DNA from: CAVSRC01 sp963762605
GTDB lineage: Bacteria; Pseudomonadota; Alphaproteobacteria; Rhizobiales; Kaistiaceae
DNA length: 64,000 nt
Reading direction: 5' to 3'
NCBI GenBank assembly: GCA_963762605.1
Contig: CAVXLJ010000003.1
Location: forward strand, 62,001 to 126,000
This document shows, piece after piece, positions 44,141 through 53,207 of this stretch (positions are counted from its first letter, which is position 1; every line of letters begins with the position of its first letter). A program made the translations under genes and the position numbers. The notes under the pieces were generated by a model, which saw nothing but the letters and a program-made list of their open reading frames with translations, made no database searches and was not told where the DNA came from.

Positions 44141-44672
44141 TCCGACGATCGTGACGCGGCGGCTCACCTTGCGCCCACTTCACGGCGCCGATGCCGACGA
44201 CATCGTGCGCGGCGTCGGCGATCCCGCCGTCGCCGGCATGCTGGCGCGCGTGCCCCTGCCCTATCACCGCGCACACGCCGAGGACTTCATCACCCATGCG
44301 CAAAGGAGCGCGCATGCCGGCCGTAACCTGATCCTCGCGATCGTCGAGGATCGCCGAGCAATCGGCATCATGTCCATCGAGGATCTGCCGACTCGCTGCG
44401 AGCTCGGTTACTGGCTGGCCCACGACGCCTGGGGCCGCGGTTTTGCCACCGAAGCCGGCGCGGCCATTCTCGCCTACGGCTTCGAGGTCCTCGGCCTGCG
44501 GCTGGTCCGCTCCGCCGTTTTCACCGGGAACCGGGCCTCGCTACGGGTCCAGCAGAAGCTCGGTTTCGCCATCATCGGGCGCTCACGGCGCGCTTCGCTT
44601 GCGCGCGGGGCCGCCGTCCCGCATATCGAGACGGTATTGACCCGTGCCCGTTTTCAGGCGCTCTGCAAATGA
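44124..44672 (+). CDS. GNAT family N-acetyltransferase
   Basis: 182 residues from a GTG at 44124 (the protein begins VKPRLDPTIVTRRLTLRPL, as in RimJ/RimL relatives). A longer upstream reading only repeats the previous gene in another frame. The acetyl-CoA site is 'YWLAHDAWGRGFATEAGAAI' near 96, followed by 'RSAVFTGNRASLRVQQKLGF'. Its stop overlaps the obgE start by ATGA. Confidence 0.83.
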   Translation: MKPRLDPTIVTRRLTLRPLHGADADDIVRGVGDPAVAGMLARVPLPYHRAHAEDFITHAQRSAHAGRNLILAIVEDRRAIGIMSIEDLPTRCELGYWLAHDAWGRGFATEAGAAILAYGFEVLGLRLVRSAVFTGNRASLRVQQKLGFAIIGRSRRASLARGAAVPHIETVLTRARFQALCK

Positions 44673-45709
44673 AGTTCCTCGACCAGGCCAAGATTTATGT
44701 GCGCTCCGGCGACGGCGGCAACGGCAGCGTGCACTTTCGCCGCGAGAAGTTCATCGAGTTCGGCGGGCCGGATGGCGGCGACGGCGGCAAGGGCGGCGAC
44801 GTGTGGGCGGAAGCCGTCGAAAACCTCAATACCCTCATCGACTTCCGCTACCAGCAGCATTTCAAAGCCGCCGCCGGCACCCCCGGCAAGGGCCGCAACA
44901 TGGCCGGCGGCAAGGGCGCCGACATCGTCGTCAAGGTCCCCGTCGGCACCGAGATCCGCGACGAAGACGACGAGACGCTGATCGCCGATCTCGACGTGCC
45001 CGGCAAACGCGTGCTCATCGCCCGCGGCGGCAATGGCGGCTTCGGCAATACCCATTTCAAGTCATCAACCAATCGCGCCCCGCGCCGTGCCAATCCCGGC
45101 CAGGAAGGCGTCGAGATGTGGCTGTGGCTGCGCCTGAAATTGATTGCCGATGCCGGGCTGGTCGGTCTGCCCAATGCCGGCAAGTCCACCTTCCTGGCGA
45201 CGGTCTCGGCGGCCAGGCCCAAGATCGCCGACTATCCCTTCACCACGCTCAATCCGGCGCTCGGCGTCGTGCGCATCGACGGGCGCGAATTCGTGCTTGC
45301 CGATATCCCCGGCCTCATCGAGGGAGCCCATGAGGGTGCCGGCCTCGGCGACCGTTTTCTCGGCCATGTCGAGCGCTGCAGCGTGCTGCTCCATCTGGTC
45401 GACGGCACCGCAGAGGACCCGGTCGCCGATTACCGCACGGTGCGCGCGGAACTGGCGGCCTATGGCGGCGGCCTGGAGGAGAAGCCGGAGGTCGTCGCCC
45501 TCTCCAAGGCCGACGCGATGACTTCCGAGCGGATCGACACGCTCAAGCGGGCCCTGAAGCGCGCCGCCGGTACGACACCGCTTACCGTCTCGGCGGTGAC
45601 CGGCGCCGGCATCGACACCGTGCTCCGCGCGCTTGCCGGCGAGATCGCCGCCGCCAGAACCCCGGTCGATAGGGTGCCGGCGGAACCGGACGCGCCCTGG
45701 CGGCCGTAG
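44669..45709 (+). CDS. obgE: GTPase ObgE/CgtA
   Basis: A 346-residue essential GTPase of ribosome assembly and stress control. The glycine-rich Obg domain spans residues 1-158 (SGDGGNGSVHFRREKFIEFG). The G domain has G1 GLPNAGKST near 166, G3 DIPGLIEGAHEG, G4 as 'LSKAD' and G5 'SAVTGAG'. It is coupled to the upstream GNAT gene and followed by proB, the usual order in alphaproteobacteria. Confidence 0.96.
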   Translation: MKFLDQAKIYVRSGDGGNGSVHFRREKFIEFGGPDGGDGGKGGDVWAEAVENLNTLIDFRYQQHFKAAAGTPGKGRNMAGGKGADIVVKVPVGTEIRDEDDETLIADLDVPGKRVLIARGGNGGFGNTHFKSSTNRAPRRANPGQEGVEMWLWLRLKLIADAGLVGLPNAGKSTFLATVSAARPKIADYPFTTLNPALGVVRIDGREFVLADIPGLIEGAHEGAGLGDRFLGHVERCSVLLHLVDGTAEDPVADYRTVRAELAAYGGGLEEKPEVVALSKADAMTSERIDTLKRALKRAAGTTPLTVSAVTGAGIDTVLRALAGEIAAARTPVDRVPAEPDAPWRP

Positions 45710-45772
45710 CCGCCCCGCCGCTTGTCGCTGTATAAGGCGCCGACACCGCCATGACGAACACCACCGCCCCCG

Positions 45773-46897
45773 ATGAACGCCCGCACCCCGGAAGCCTTTC
45801 ACCGCATCGTCGTCAAGATCGGCTCCGCCCTGCTTGTCGATGCAGCCGGCGACCGGTTGCGGATCGAATGGCTGGAATCGCTGGCCGCCGACATCGGCCA
45901 TCTGGTCAATGGCGGGCGCGAGGTGCTGGTCGTCTCCTCCGGCGCCATCGCGCTCGGCCGCGGCGTGCTCGGCCTGCCGCCGGGACCGCTCAAGCTGGAG
46001 GAGAGCCAGGCGGCGGCCGCCATCGGCCAGATCGCGCTCGCCCGCGCCTGGAGCGAGACGCTCGGCCATGTCGGCATCACCGCCGGGCAGATCCTGCTGA
46101 CTCTGGGCGACACCGAGGAGCGCCGGCGCTACCTCAACGCCCGCTCGACCATCGCCACCCTGCTCAAGCTCAGGGCCGTGCCGGTGATCAACGAGAACGA
46201 CACAGTCGCCACCAACGAAATCCGCTACGGCGACAACGATCGGCTGGCCGCCCGCGTCGCCACCATGACCAGCGCCGATCTGCTCATCCTGCTCTCCGAC
46301 ATTGACGGCCTCTACACGGCCTCGCCGGTCCTCGATCCGCAAGCCGAGCTGGTCGAGACGGTCGAGCGCATCACGCCTCGGATCGAGGCGATGGCCGGGG
46401 CGGCGGCCTCGGAAATTTCCCGTGGCGGCATGAAGACAAAGCTCGACGCCGGCAAGATCGCCACCACCGGCGGCACCACCATGGTGATTGCCAGCGGCCG
46501 TGAGCTTCACCCGATCCGCGCCATCTCGGCCGGCGGGCGGTGCACGTGGTTCCTCGCCGAAGGCAGCCCGGTGACCGCGCGCAAGCGCTGGATTTCGGGG
46601 CGGCTGGAAACGCACGGCGCGCTGGTCGTCGACAAGGGCGCCGTCAAGGCGTTGCGTGCCGGCAAGAGCCTGCTGCCGGCCGGCGTGCGCCGCGTCGAGG
46701 GCCGTTTCCAGCGCGGCGACGCCGTCGATATCGTCGACCTCGACGGCCAGGAGGTCGGCCGCGGGCTGGTTGCCTATGATGCCACCGATGCCGAGCGCAT
46801 CGCCGGGCGCAACAGCCACGAGATCGAGGCGATCCTCGGCTATGCCGGCCGCGCCGAGATGATCCACCGCGACGACATGGCGCTGAGGGGCGAGTAG
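45773..46897 (+). CDS. proB: Glutamate 5-kinase
   Basis: A 374-residue enzyme of the first step of proline synthesis, ATP plus glutamate to glutamyl-5-phosphate. The amino-acid kinase domain occupies residues 1-260 (VVKIGSALLVD; 'VPVINENDTVATNEIRYGDN'), and a C-terminal PUA domain lies at about 280-370. Start ATG at 45773. It normally works with proA, which in this window lies 3.3 kb downstream. Confidence 0.96.
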   Translation: MNARTPEAFHRIVVKIGSALLVDAAGDRLRIEWLESLAADIGHLVNGGREVLVVSSGAIALGRGVLGLPPGPLKLEESQAAAAIGQIALARAWSETLGHVGITAGQILLTLGDTEERRRYLNARSTIATLLKLRAVPVINENDTVATNEIRYGDNDRLAARVATMTSADLLILLSDIDGLYTASPVLDPQAELVETVERITPRIEAMAGAAASEISRGGMKTKLDAGKIATTGGTTMVIASGRELHPIRAISAGGRCTWFLAEGSPVTARKRWISGRLETHGALVVDKGAVKALRAGKSLLPAGVRRVEGRFQRGDAVDIVDLDGQEVGRGLVAYDATDAERIAGRNSHEIEAILGYAGRAEMIHRDDMALRGE

Positions 46898-47266
46898 CTA
46901 GGAGACGGCAGCGCTGCGGGCGGCGGTCGACTGGGCCTTCCGGCGCGCTGTCTGTTCCGCGATCAGGTCATAGGACTGGCGCAGCAGCGCGACCGCCTCA
47001 TCGACGTCTTTCGCCCCCGCAATACGGAAGCTCACCCAGCCGCTGTCGGGCAGGATGTGATGCACCGCGGCCTTGCCGGCAGCGATCAGTTCGTCATGGA
47101 CGCGGCGGGGAAACGGGACGTCGAGTAGCGTATCGCCATGAAGGTGGCCGATCTCGCGTTTGCCGAGGCGGAACTCGACGCCGCCGAAGCGATGCGGGTG
47201 GGCGCTGGTCCCCTCCCATCCGGCGACCGCACCGCCGATACGCTCCCTGACGCTGCCTGAGCTCAT
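46898..47266 (-). CDS. DUF5519 (luciferase-domain) family protein
   Basis: About 122 residues. Family-typical blocks are 'HPHRFGGVEFRLGKREIGHL', 'DVPFPRRVHDELIAAGKA' and 'HHILPDSGWVSFRI'. The start at 47266 has AGGGAG 8 bases upstream; an ATG 45 bases further upstream is less likely. The family carries a luciferase-domain label in databases, but a catalytic function is not established. It is encoded tail-to-tail with proB, whose stop it abuts, and follows the DMT gene on the same strand. Confidence 0.75.
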   Translation of the reverse strand: MSSGSVRERIGGAVAGWEGTSAHPHRFGGVEFRLGKREIGHLHGDTLLDVPFPRRVHDELIAAGKAAVHHILPDSGWVSFRIAGAKDVDEAVALLRQSYDLIAEQTARRKAQSTAARSAAVS

Positions 47267-47345
47267 GGCCAAACTCCCTGCCGCACTGCCGGCAAGTAGG
47301 GCCGGCGGCACCGTTGCGCAAGCAGCGCCGCTCTAAGGGGCTCGC

Positions 47346-48272
47346 CTATTGCGGGCCGGGCGAAACCTGCGGCACTGCCGGCTTGGCCACGATCTGCTCG
47401 CGGAAGAAGATGTAGAGCCCCGCCACCACGATGATCGCGGCACCGGTGATCACATGCCAGCTCGGCACTTCGCCGAAGACGAAGTAGCCGAACAGCGCCG
47501 CCCAGATGATCATCGTGTACTGGTAGGGCACCACGACCGAGGCGGGCGCGACCTTGAGCGAGCGGTTGACCGCGACGATCGCCACCAGCGCGGTCACGCC
47601 CAGCATGGCGAGCATCGGAATGTCGTGGGTATGGGCGAACGCCCGCCAGCCAAACGGCGCCAACGCCGCACCGGCGATCAGCGTCCCCAGCATCTGCCAG
47701 GCGGCCAGCGTCACGTCCGGGGTCTCCCGCAGGCGCCGGGTGACGACGAGAAAGAGAGCGTAGAGGATGCTGCCGGAGAAGGCGATGAGTGTGTGGTAGT
47801 TGAACGCGCTGGTCGAGGGCTTGAGCGCGATGAGCACGCCGAGAAAACCCACCGCCACCGCCGACCAGCGGCGCCAACCGATCCGCTCCTTGAGGAAGAA
47901 CGCCGCCAGCACGGTCACGTAGATCGGTCCGGCCAGGTAGTAGGTGATGGTGTCGGCGAGCGCCAGGCCGGACACAGCCCAGTAGAACAAGAGAACCTCG
48001 GCCGTGGCGAAGACCACGCGGAGCACGTGCAGCCACGGCCGCTCGACCGCGAACAGCGAACGGATGCCGCCACGCAGGATGAAGGGGCTGATTACAAGCA
48101 CCGAGGCGATGCTGCGCATGAGCAGCATCTGGCCGGGGGCATACGTCTCCGTCATCCATTTGGCGAGCGCGTCATTGGCCGAGAACAGCACGAAACCGAA
48201 CAGCATCAGGCCGATGCCGGCCGGAATGTTCTGTCTGTCGTCGATGGAGGAAGGACCGGCGAGGGAGGTCAT
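47346..48272 (-). CDS. DMT (EamA) family transporter
   Basis: A 308-residue protein with ten predicted membrane segments arranged as two EamA repeats (about residues 18-150 and 165-295). Typical pieces are 'SANDALAKWMTETYAPGQML' near 30 and 'VVPYQYTMIIWAALFGYFVF' near 245. Relatives export metabolites or drugs across the inner membrane; the substrate is unknown. It lies 71 bases downstream of the TetR gene on the same strand, so the TetR protein may also affect it. Confidence 0.88.
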   Translation of the reverse strand: MTSLAGPSSIDDRQNIPAGIGLMLFGFVLFSANDALAKWMTETYAPGQMLLMRSIASVLVISPFILRGGIRSLFAVERPWLHVLRVVFATAEVLLFYWAVSGLALADTITYYLAGPIYVTVLAAFFLKERIGWRRWSAVAVGFLGVLIALKPSTSAFNYHTLIAFSGSILYALFLVVTRRLRETPDVTLAAWQMLGTLIAGAALAPFGWRAFAHTHDIPMLAMLGVTALVAIVAVNRSLKVAPASVVVPYQYTMIIWAALFGYFVFGEVPSWHVITGAAIIVVAGLYIFFREQIVAKPAVPQVSPGPQ

Positions 48273-48343
48273 GAATTTGCCGCTTGAAACGAAGAGCGGT
48301 CATCGCTCCGCCTCGCGCACAAGTCCAGCGGAATCGGCGGGCC

Positions 48344-48925
48344 TCAGCTCCCGGTGTAGCGCAGGCCGTCCATGATGATGCGCAGCACCGGGCGAACGCG
48401 CTCCTGCCAGTCTCCTTCGCCGGCAAAGGCCCACGTGCTCGCCGCCACCGCCAGCAGCACATCCTCCGCCCTGATGTCGCCGCGCACCTTGCCGGCGCTG
48501 ACGGCGGCGGCCAGCAGCGGCGTGACCGCTTCGCGCATGCGCTCGCGCGAATATGCAGGAGCCTCCGCCCCCGGCTCGAACACCGAGCGCACCACATCCA
48601 TGAGCCCGCGCTTGGTGGCGATCAGCCCGGCATAGCGGGTGAGCCAGGTTTCCAGCGCCCGGTCGGCCGGCATTTCGGCCAACAGAGCGGGTGCGGCGTC
48701 GGCGAGCCGCTCGACTTCGTCGCGATAGATCGCTTCGACCAGCGCATCGCGCGTAGGGAAGTGGCGGTAGAGCGTCCCGATGCCGACGCCGGCCTCCGCC
48801 GCGACCGCGGAAAGCGTTACCTCCCCCCGGGAAGAAGTGAACAGCTTCAAGGCACTCGCCAACAGCCGCTCGCGGTTGCGGCGGGCATCGGCGCGGGGCT
48901 CACGCGATTTCTGCAATTTGGCCAA
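48344..48925 (-). CDS. TetR family transcriptional regulator
   Basis: 193 residues starting with TTG (GGGGAG upstream). The helix-turn-helix (VTLSAVAAEAGVGIGTLYRH, about 34-53) is canonical, and the C-terminal ligand domain is of the type found in SbtR-like regulators. It is divergent from the SDR gene at 49063 across a gap holding a perfect palindrome, so it probably represses both genes. Confidence 0.9.
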   Translation of the reverse strand: MAKLQKSREPRADARRNRERLLASALKLFTSSRGEVTLSAVAAEAGVGIGTLYRHFPTRDALVEAIYRDEVERLADAAPALLAEMPADRALETWLTRYAGLIATKRGLMDVVRSVFEPGAEAPAYSRERMREAVTPLLAAAVSAGKVRGDIRAEDVLLAVAASTWAFAGEGDWQERVRPVLRIIMDGLRYTGS

Positions 48926-48942
48926 GCTGCTCCCCTTGTAAA

Positions 48943-48958
48943 ACGGAGGGCCCTCCGT
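48943..48958. promoter_or_regulatory. Probable TetR operator (perfect palindrome)
   Basis: ACGGAGGGCCCTCCGT is a perfect 16-bp palindrome 18 bases upstream of the tetR-type start, in the 137-base divergent gap. A looser copy (CGGAG, 4-base gap, CTCCG) lies at 48975-48988. Both are placed to block the two divergent promoters. Confidence 0.7.
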
Positions 48959-49062
48959 ATATGCACTGCCTTAGCGGAGCCTCCTCCGTTTTCCCTCCGA
49001 ATATAGGCCCCCCGGGGACCGATGCCATGCCGGTCCCTCAGCGATCCACAAGGACCACCATC

Positions 49063-50019
49063 ATGAGCAAGACATTCGGCGCCGAATCCACCACCGACGA
49101 GGTACTGGAAGGCATCGACCTCACGGGAAAACGCATCCTCGTCACCGGCGTATCGGCCGGCATCGGCGTCGAGACGGCGCGCGCGCTCGTCGCCCACGGC
49201 GCCCATGTCGTCGGCGCCGCCCGCGATCTCGACAAGGCCCGCAGCGCAACGGCAGCCGTCAGTGAGCTGGCCAAGAAAGCCGGCGGCTTCGAGCTGATCG
49301 AACTTGACCTGGCTTCGCTGAAGAGCGTCCGCGCCGCCGCCGATGCCCTTAACGCCGCCGGAAAACCCTTCGACGTGGTCATCGCCAATGCCGGCGTCAT
49401 GATGCCGCCCAAGGGCACGACCGCCGACGGCTTCGAGACCCAGTTCGGCACCAACCATCTCGGCCACTTCGTCTTCGTCAACCGCATCGCCGGCCTGATG
49501 AAACCGGGATCGCGCCTGGTCAACCTGTCTTCGGCCGGCCACCGCTTCGCCGATGTCGACCTCGAAGATCCGAATTTCGCGCGAACGCCCTACGACCCGA
49601 TCGTCGGCTATGGCCGCTCCAAGACGGCCAACATCCTGTTTGCCGTCGAATTCGACCGGCGCCACAGCGCCGACGGAATCCGTGCCACGGCCGTCCATCC
49701 CGGCGCCATCCAGACTGAACTCGCACGGCACATGACCCCGCAGATCGCCGAGGCGATGACCGCATCGATCAGGCCGAGGCCCGGTCAGCCGCTCTTCACC
49801 TACAAGACGATCCCTGAGGGCGCCGCCACCTCCGTCTGGGCCGCCGTCGTCGCGCCAGCCGATCTCATCGGCGGCAAGTACTGTGAAGACTGCCATGTGG
49901 CGGAATTGACGGCGGATCCGGCGGTGCGCACCGGCGTCCGCGCCTATGCCCTCGACCCCGAGCGCGCCAAGGCACTGTGGGCCAAGAGCGAGGAAATGGT
50001 CGGCGAGCGTTTCGCTTGA
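49063..50019 (+). CDS. SDR family oxidoreductase (retinol-dehydrogenase-like)
   Basis: 318 residues from the ATG at 49063, with AAGGA upstream; an earlier in-frame ATG would place the operator region inside the gene. The cofactor motif is TGVSAGIG near 27, 'IANAGVMMPP' near 109, the catalytic serine in 'VNLSSAGHRF' and 'YGRSKTANI' as YxxxK near 184. The C-terminal extension resembles the WWOX/retinol dehydrogenase subgroup. It is controlled, by position, by the divergent TetR protein. The substrate is unknown. Confidence 0.87.
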   Translation: MSKTFGAESTTDEVLEGIDLTGKRILVTGVSAGIGVETARALVAHGAHVVGAARDLDKARSATAAVSELAKKAGGFELIELDLASLKSVRAAADALNAAGKPFDVVIANAGVMMPPKGTTADGFETQFGTNHLGHFVFVNRIAGLMKPGSRLVNLSSAGHRFADVDLEDPNFARTPYDPIVGYGRSKTANILFAVEFDRRHSADGIRATAVHPGAIQTELARHMTPQIAEAMTASIRPRPGQPLFTYKTIPEGAATSVWAAVVAPADLIGGKYCEDCHVAELTADPAVRTGVRAYALDPERAKALWAKSEEMVGERFA

Positions 50020-50175
50020 AGCACGCCGGCCAGGCCGTTGCCGGGGGAAGTGCCTCTCCTCCGGCAACGCGCCCCACCAACGCGAAGGGCCGGCTTCCGG
50101 GTTGCGCGTGCCTGCCCCCCGTGCCAAATACGCCGGCCCCGGCTACAATGCCGCCGGAAATTCGGGTGTTGGATC

Positions 50176-51475
50176 ATGAGCATCGCGGAAATCGCCGAGA
50201 AGCCGGCAACCGACGCCAAGGTCGCCGAGACCATGGCAGGCATCGGCCGCGCCGCCCGCCGGGCCCAGCGCGCGCTGGCGCTCGCCTCGACCGAGACGAA
50301 GAACCGGGCGCTCACCGCCGCCGCCGCTTCGCTGCGTGAGACCGCCGCCACGATCCTTGCCGAGAATGCCAGGGACGTCGCCGACATGAGACAAGCCGGC
50401 GGCAGCGCCGCCTTCATCGACCGGCTGACGCTCACCGAGGCGCGCATCAAAGCGATGGCCACGGGGCTGGAGGAGATCGCCGGCCTCGCCGACCCGGTGG
50501 GCAGCGTCACCGCCGCATGGGACCGGCCGAACGGGCTCCACATCGAGCGCGTGCGCACGCCGCTCGGCGTCATCGGCATCATCTTCGAGAGCCGGCCGAA
50601 CGTCACCGCCGATGCCGGCGCCCTCTGCCTCAAGGCCGGCAATGCCGCCATCCTGCGTGGCGGCTCGGATTCCTTCCGCTCCTCGACCGCGATCCATGGC
50701 TGCCTCGTCGAAGGCCTGCGCGAAGCCGGCCTGCCGGCCGAGGCGATCCAGATCGTCCCCACCCGCGACCGTGCCGCGGTGGGCGAGATGCTGGCCGGGC
50801 TCGACGGCAATCTCGACGTGATCGTGCCGCGTGGCGGCAAGGGGCTGGTCGCCCGCGTGCAGAAGGAGGCGCGGGTGCCGGTCTTCGCCCATCTCGAAGG
50901 CATCGTCCACGTCTATGTCCATGCGAGCGCCGATCTGGCGATGGCCAAGAAAGTTGCTCGTCAACGCCAAGATGCGCCGCGTCAGCATCTGCGGCGCGGC
51001 GGAAACCCTGTTGGTCGACAAGGCGGTCGCCGCCACCCACCTGAAGCCGCTGGTCGCGGCCCTGCAGGAGGCTGGCTGCGCCATTCGCGGCGATGCGGCA
51101 ACGCAGGCGGCGGTCGCCGACGTGACGCCCGCGACCGATGCCGACTGGACCACGGAATATCTCGACGCGGTGATCGCGGTGAAGGTGGTCGACGGCCTCG
51201 ATGCGGCCATCGACCATATCGAGCGCTACGGTTCGCACCACACCGACCTCATCGTCGCCAACGACCAGGCCGCCGCCGAACGCTTCATGGCCGAGGTCAA
51301 TTCGGCGATTGTCCTGCACAACGCCTCGACCCAGTTCGCCGACGGCGGCGAGTTCGGCATGGGCGCCGAGATCGGCATCGCCACCGGCCGCATGCACGCT
51401 CGCGGCCCGGTCGGCGTCGAGCAACTCACCAGCTTCAAGTATCGCGTGCGCGGCACCGGTCAGGTCCGGCCTTGA
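50176..51475 (+). CDS. proA: Glutamate-5-semialdehyde dehydrogenase, interrupted by a +1 frameshift
   Basis: ProA reduces glutamyl-5-phosphate to the semialdehyde in proline synthesis. The first frame (from ATG 50176) covers residues 1-258, including 'VRTPLGVIGIIFESRPNV' and 'VPRGGKGLVARVQKEARVPV'. The second resumes with 'LLVNAKMRRVSICGAAETLL', which contains the catalytic cysteine, and ends 'ASTQFADGGEFGMGAEIG'. The break is at 50947-50953 (AAGAAAG), where one A too many shifts the frame. Removing it gives 432 residues, a normal length. Because ProA is needed for prototrophy, a sequencing or assembly error is likely. The stop overlaps the nadD start. Confidence 0.88.
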
Positions 51476-52131
51476 GCGTCCGCACCACGGCCGTCGCCTC
51501 TCCGGCGCCGGTCATTCACCTGCCGCCGTTTCAGCCGGGCATGCGCATCGGCCTGTTCGGCGGCTCCTTCGACCCGGCCCATGACGGCCATCTCCGCGTC
51601 AGCCTGGAGGCGCTCAAGCGCCTGCGCCTCGATCAGGTCTGGTGGCTGGTCTCGCCACAGAACCCGCTGAAGCCGAACGCCCCATCGAGCGACCTCGCCC
51701 GGCGCATCGCCGCCGCGGCAGATATGGCCCGCCACCCGCGCATCCGCGTGACCGGCGTGGAAGCCGAACTCGGCACCACCTATTCGGCAGAGACGCTTGC
51801 CCGCCTGTTGCCGCGGATGACCGGCACCCTGCCCGTCTGGATGATGGGCGCCGACAACCTTGCAAGTTTCCACCGCTGGCGCGACTGGCGGCGCATCGCC
51901 GCCACCCTGCCGATCGCCGTCTTCAACCGGCCCGGCCAGGCTTTTCGCGCCCTCGCCTCGCCTGCGGCCAAGGCGTTGGCCGGCTTCCGTCTGGACGCCG
52001 CCGATGCCTCGGCTCTTGCCACAATCCCGCCGCCGGCCTGGGTATTCCTGCCCTCGCCCCACATCGACATCTCCTCGACTGCGCTCCGCAGCAGGGGGAT
52101 TGGCCCGGTCCTTGCGTCTGGCACGCCATGA
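51472..52131 (+). CDS. nadD: Nicotinate-nucleotide adenylyltransferase
   Basis: About 219 residues from a TTG that overlaps the proA stop (TTGA). An internal ATG at 51541 (MRIGLFGG) is the alternative, but the extra N-terminal piece PPFQPGMRIGLFGG is usual in rhizobial NadD. It has the nucleotidyltransferase motif 'FGGSFDPAHDGH' and, near the end, 'HIDISSTALRSR' (the ISST motif). It makes deamido-NAD from nicotinate mononucleotide and ATP. Confidence 0.92.
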   Translation: MSVRTTAVASPAPVIHLPPFQPGMRIGLFGGSFDPAHDGHLRVSLEALKRLRLDQVWWLVSPQNPLKPNAPSSDLARRIAAAADMARHPRIRVTGVEAELGTTYSAETLARLLPRMTGTLPVWMMGADNLASFHRWRDWRRIAATLPIAVFNRPGQAFRALASPAAKALAGFRLDAADASALATIPPPAWVFLPSPHIDISSTALRSRGIGPVLASGTP

Positions 52132-52243
52132 AAGCTGCGTCTTGAAAGCGTCACCGTTGGACGCATATCTTGGGTCTGCGCCTGATTTGCTTTTGGCGCT
52201 GAAGGAGAGGGAAACGAAACTGACAAGCGCAGTTCGTAAAGAG

Positions 52244-52636
52244 GTGACGGCCATTCGTGCACCTCGACTTGCGGCCGAACGCCGTGAACTTGCAGCGGCG
52301 GCCGCCATCAAGCTGGTCCGGAAAAGTCTTGAAGACTCCAAGGCTGAGGACATCGTCCCCATCGACATCACCGGAAAATCGCCCGTCGCCGACTGGATGG
52401 TCGTTGCCTCCGGCCGCTCGCAGCGCCACGTCGGCGCCATTGCCGAGCGTCTGGTCAGCGAGCTGAAAGCGGCCGGCGGCACCGGCATCCGCGTCTCCGG
52501 TGAACGCCAGTGCGACTGGGTTCTGATCGACGCCGGTGACGTGGTCGTGCATATCTTCCATCCGGAAGTACGCACTTTTTACAATATCGAGAAGATGTGG
52601 CTGGCCGACCACCCGACCGCCCCGGTCCTGGTCTGA
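52244..52636 (+). CDS. rsfS: Ribosomal silencing factor RsfS
   Basis: About 130 residues from a GTG at 52244. The conserved core is 'KSLEDSKAEDIVPIDITGKS', 'DWMVVASGRSQRHVGAIAE' and 'GDVVVHIFHPEVRTFYNIE'. It binds L14 and prevents subunit joining when nutrients are scarce. The start is uncertain: a TTG at 52142 is also in frame, and a strong AAGGAGAGG at 52202-52210 has no standard start codon at the right distance (only an in-frame CTG). It lies between nadD and rlmH, the normal order. Confidence 0.88.
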   Translation: MTAIRAPRLAAERRELAAAAAIKLVRKSLEDSKAEDIVPIDITGKSPVADWMVVASGRSQRHVGAIAERLVSELKAAGGTGIRVSGERQCDWVLIDAGDVVVHIFHPEVRTFYNIEKMWLADHPTAPVLV

Positions 52637-52667
52637 CCCGCCGAGGGCGCTTGCGCGCCGGCAACCG

Positions 52668-53147
52668 ATGCAGATGACCATCGCCGCGATCGGCCGCATG
52701 AAGGCCGGTCCGGAGCGTGAGCTTGCCGAGCGTTACCGCGACCGTGTCGAAAAGACGGGCCGCCGGCTTGGCCTGTCGCTTTCCGTCCGCGAATTTCCCG
52801 AAAGCCGCGCCGCCTCCGCCGCCGCCCGCAAACAGCAGGAAGCTGCCGCGCTGCTCGCCGCCCTGCCGCAGAACGCCGTCCTTGTCGCCCTCGACGAAAC
52901 CGGCAGGAACCTCGACAGCCGCGCCTTTGCCCGACAGATCGCCGAATGGCGGGACGCCGGCGTCGCCGAGCTCTATTTCGCCATCGGCGGCGCCGACGGC
53001 CTTGCTCCGACGCTGCTCGAGGCGGCCACGCTGCGCCTGGCGCTGGGCACAATGACCTGGCCGCACCAGCTGGTCCGCCTGATGCTCGCCGAACAGGCTT
53101 ACCGGGCCGTGACGATTCTCTCCGGCCACCCCTATCATCGTGATTGA
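52668..53147 (+). CDS. rlmH: 23S rRNA pseudouridine-1915 N3-methyltransferase
   Basis: A 159-residue SPOUT methyltransferase (YbeA family). It shows 'AAIGRMKAGPERELAERYRD' at the N-terminus, 'LVALDETGRNLDSRAFA' in the middle and the knotted C-terminal 'FAIGGADGL' and 'TWPHQLVRLMLAEQAYRA'. It ends 'GHPYHRD', as is typical. Start ATG at 52668; a second ATG two codons later is possible. It follows rsfS closely, as in most bacteria. Confidence 0.95.
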   Translation: MQMTIAAIGRMKAGPERELAERYRDRVEKTGRRLGLSLSVREFPESRAASAAARKQQEAAALLAALPQNAVLVALDETGRNLDSRAFARQIAEWRDAGVAELYFAIGGADGLAPTLLEAATLRLALGTMTWPHQLVRLMLAEQAYRAVTILSGHPYHRD

Positions 53148-53207
53148 GGCCGGTTTGCCCCGCCCGTGCCGCGAAAACGGCGGTTTTGGTTGACAGACCG
53201 TTAGGCG

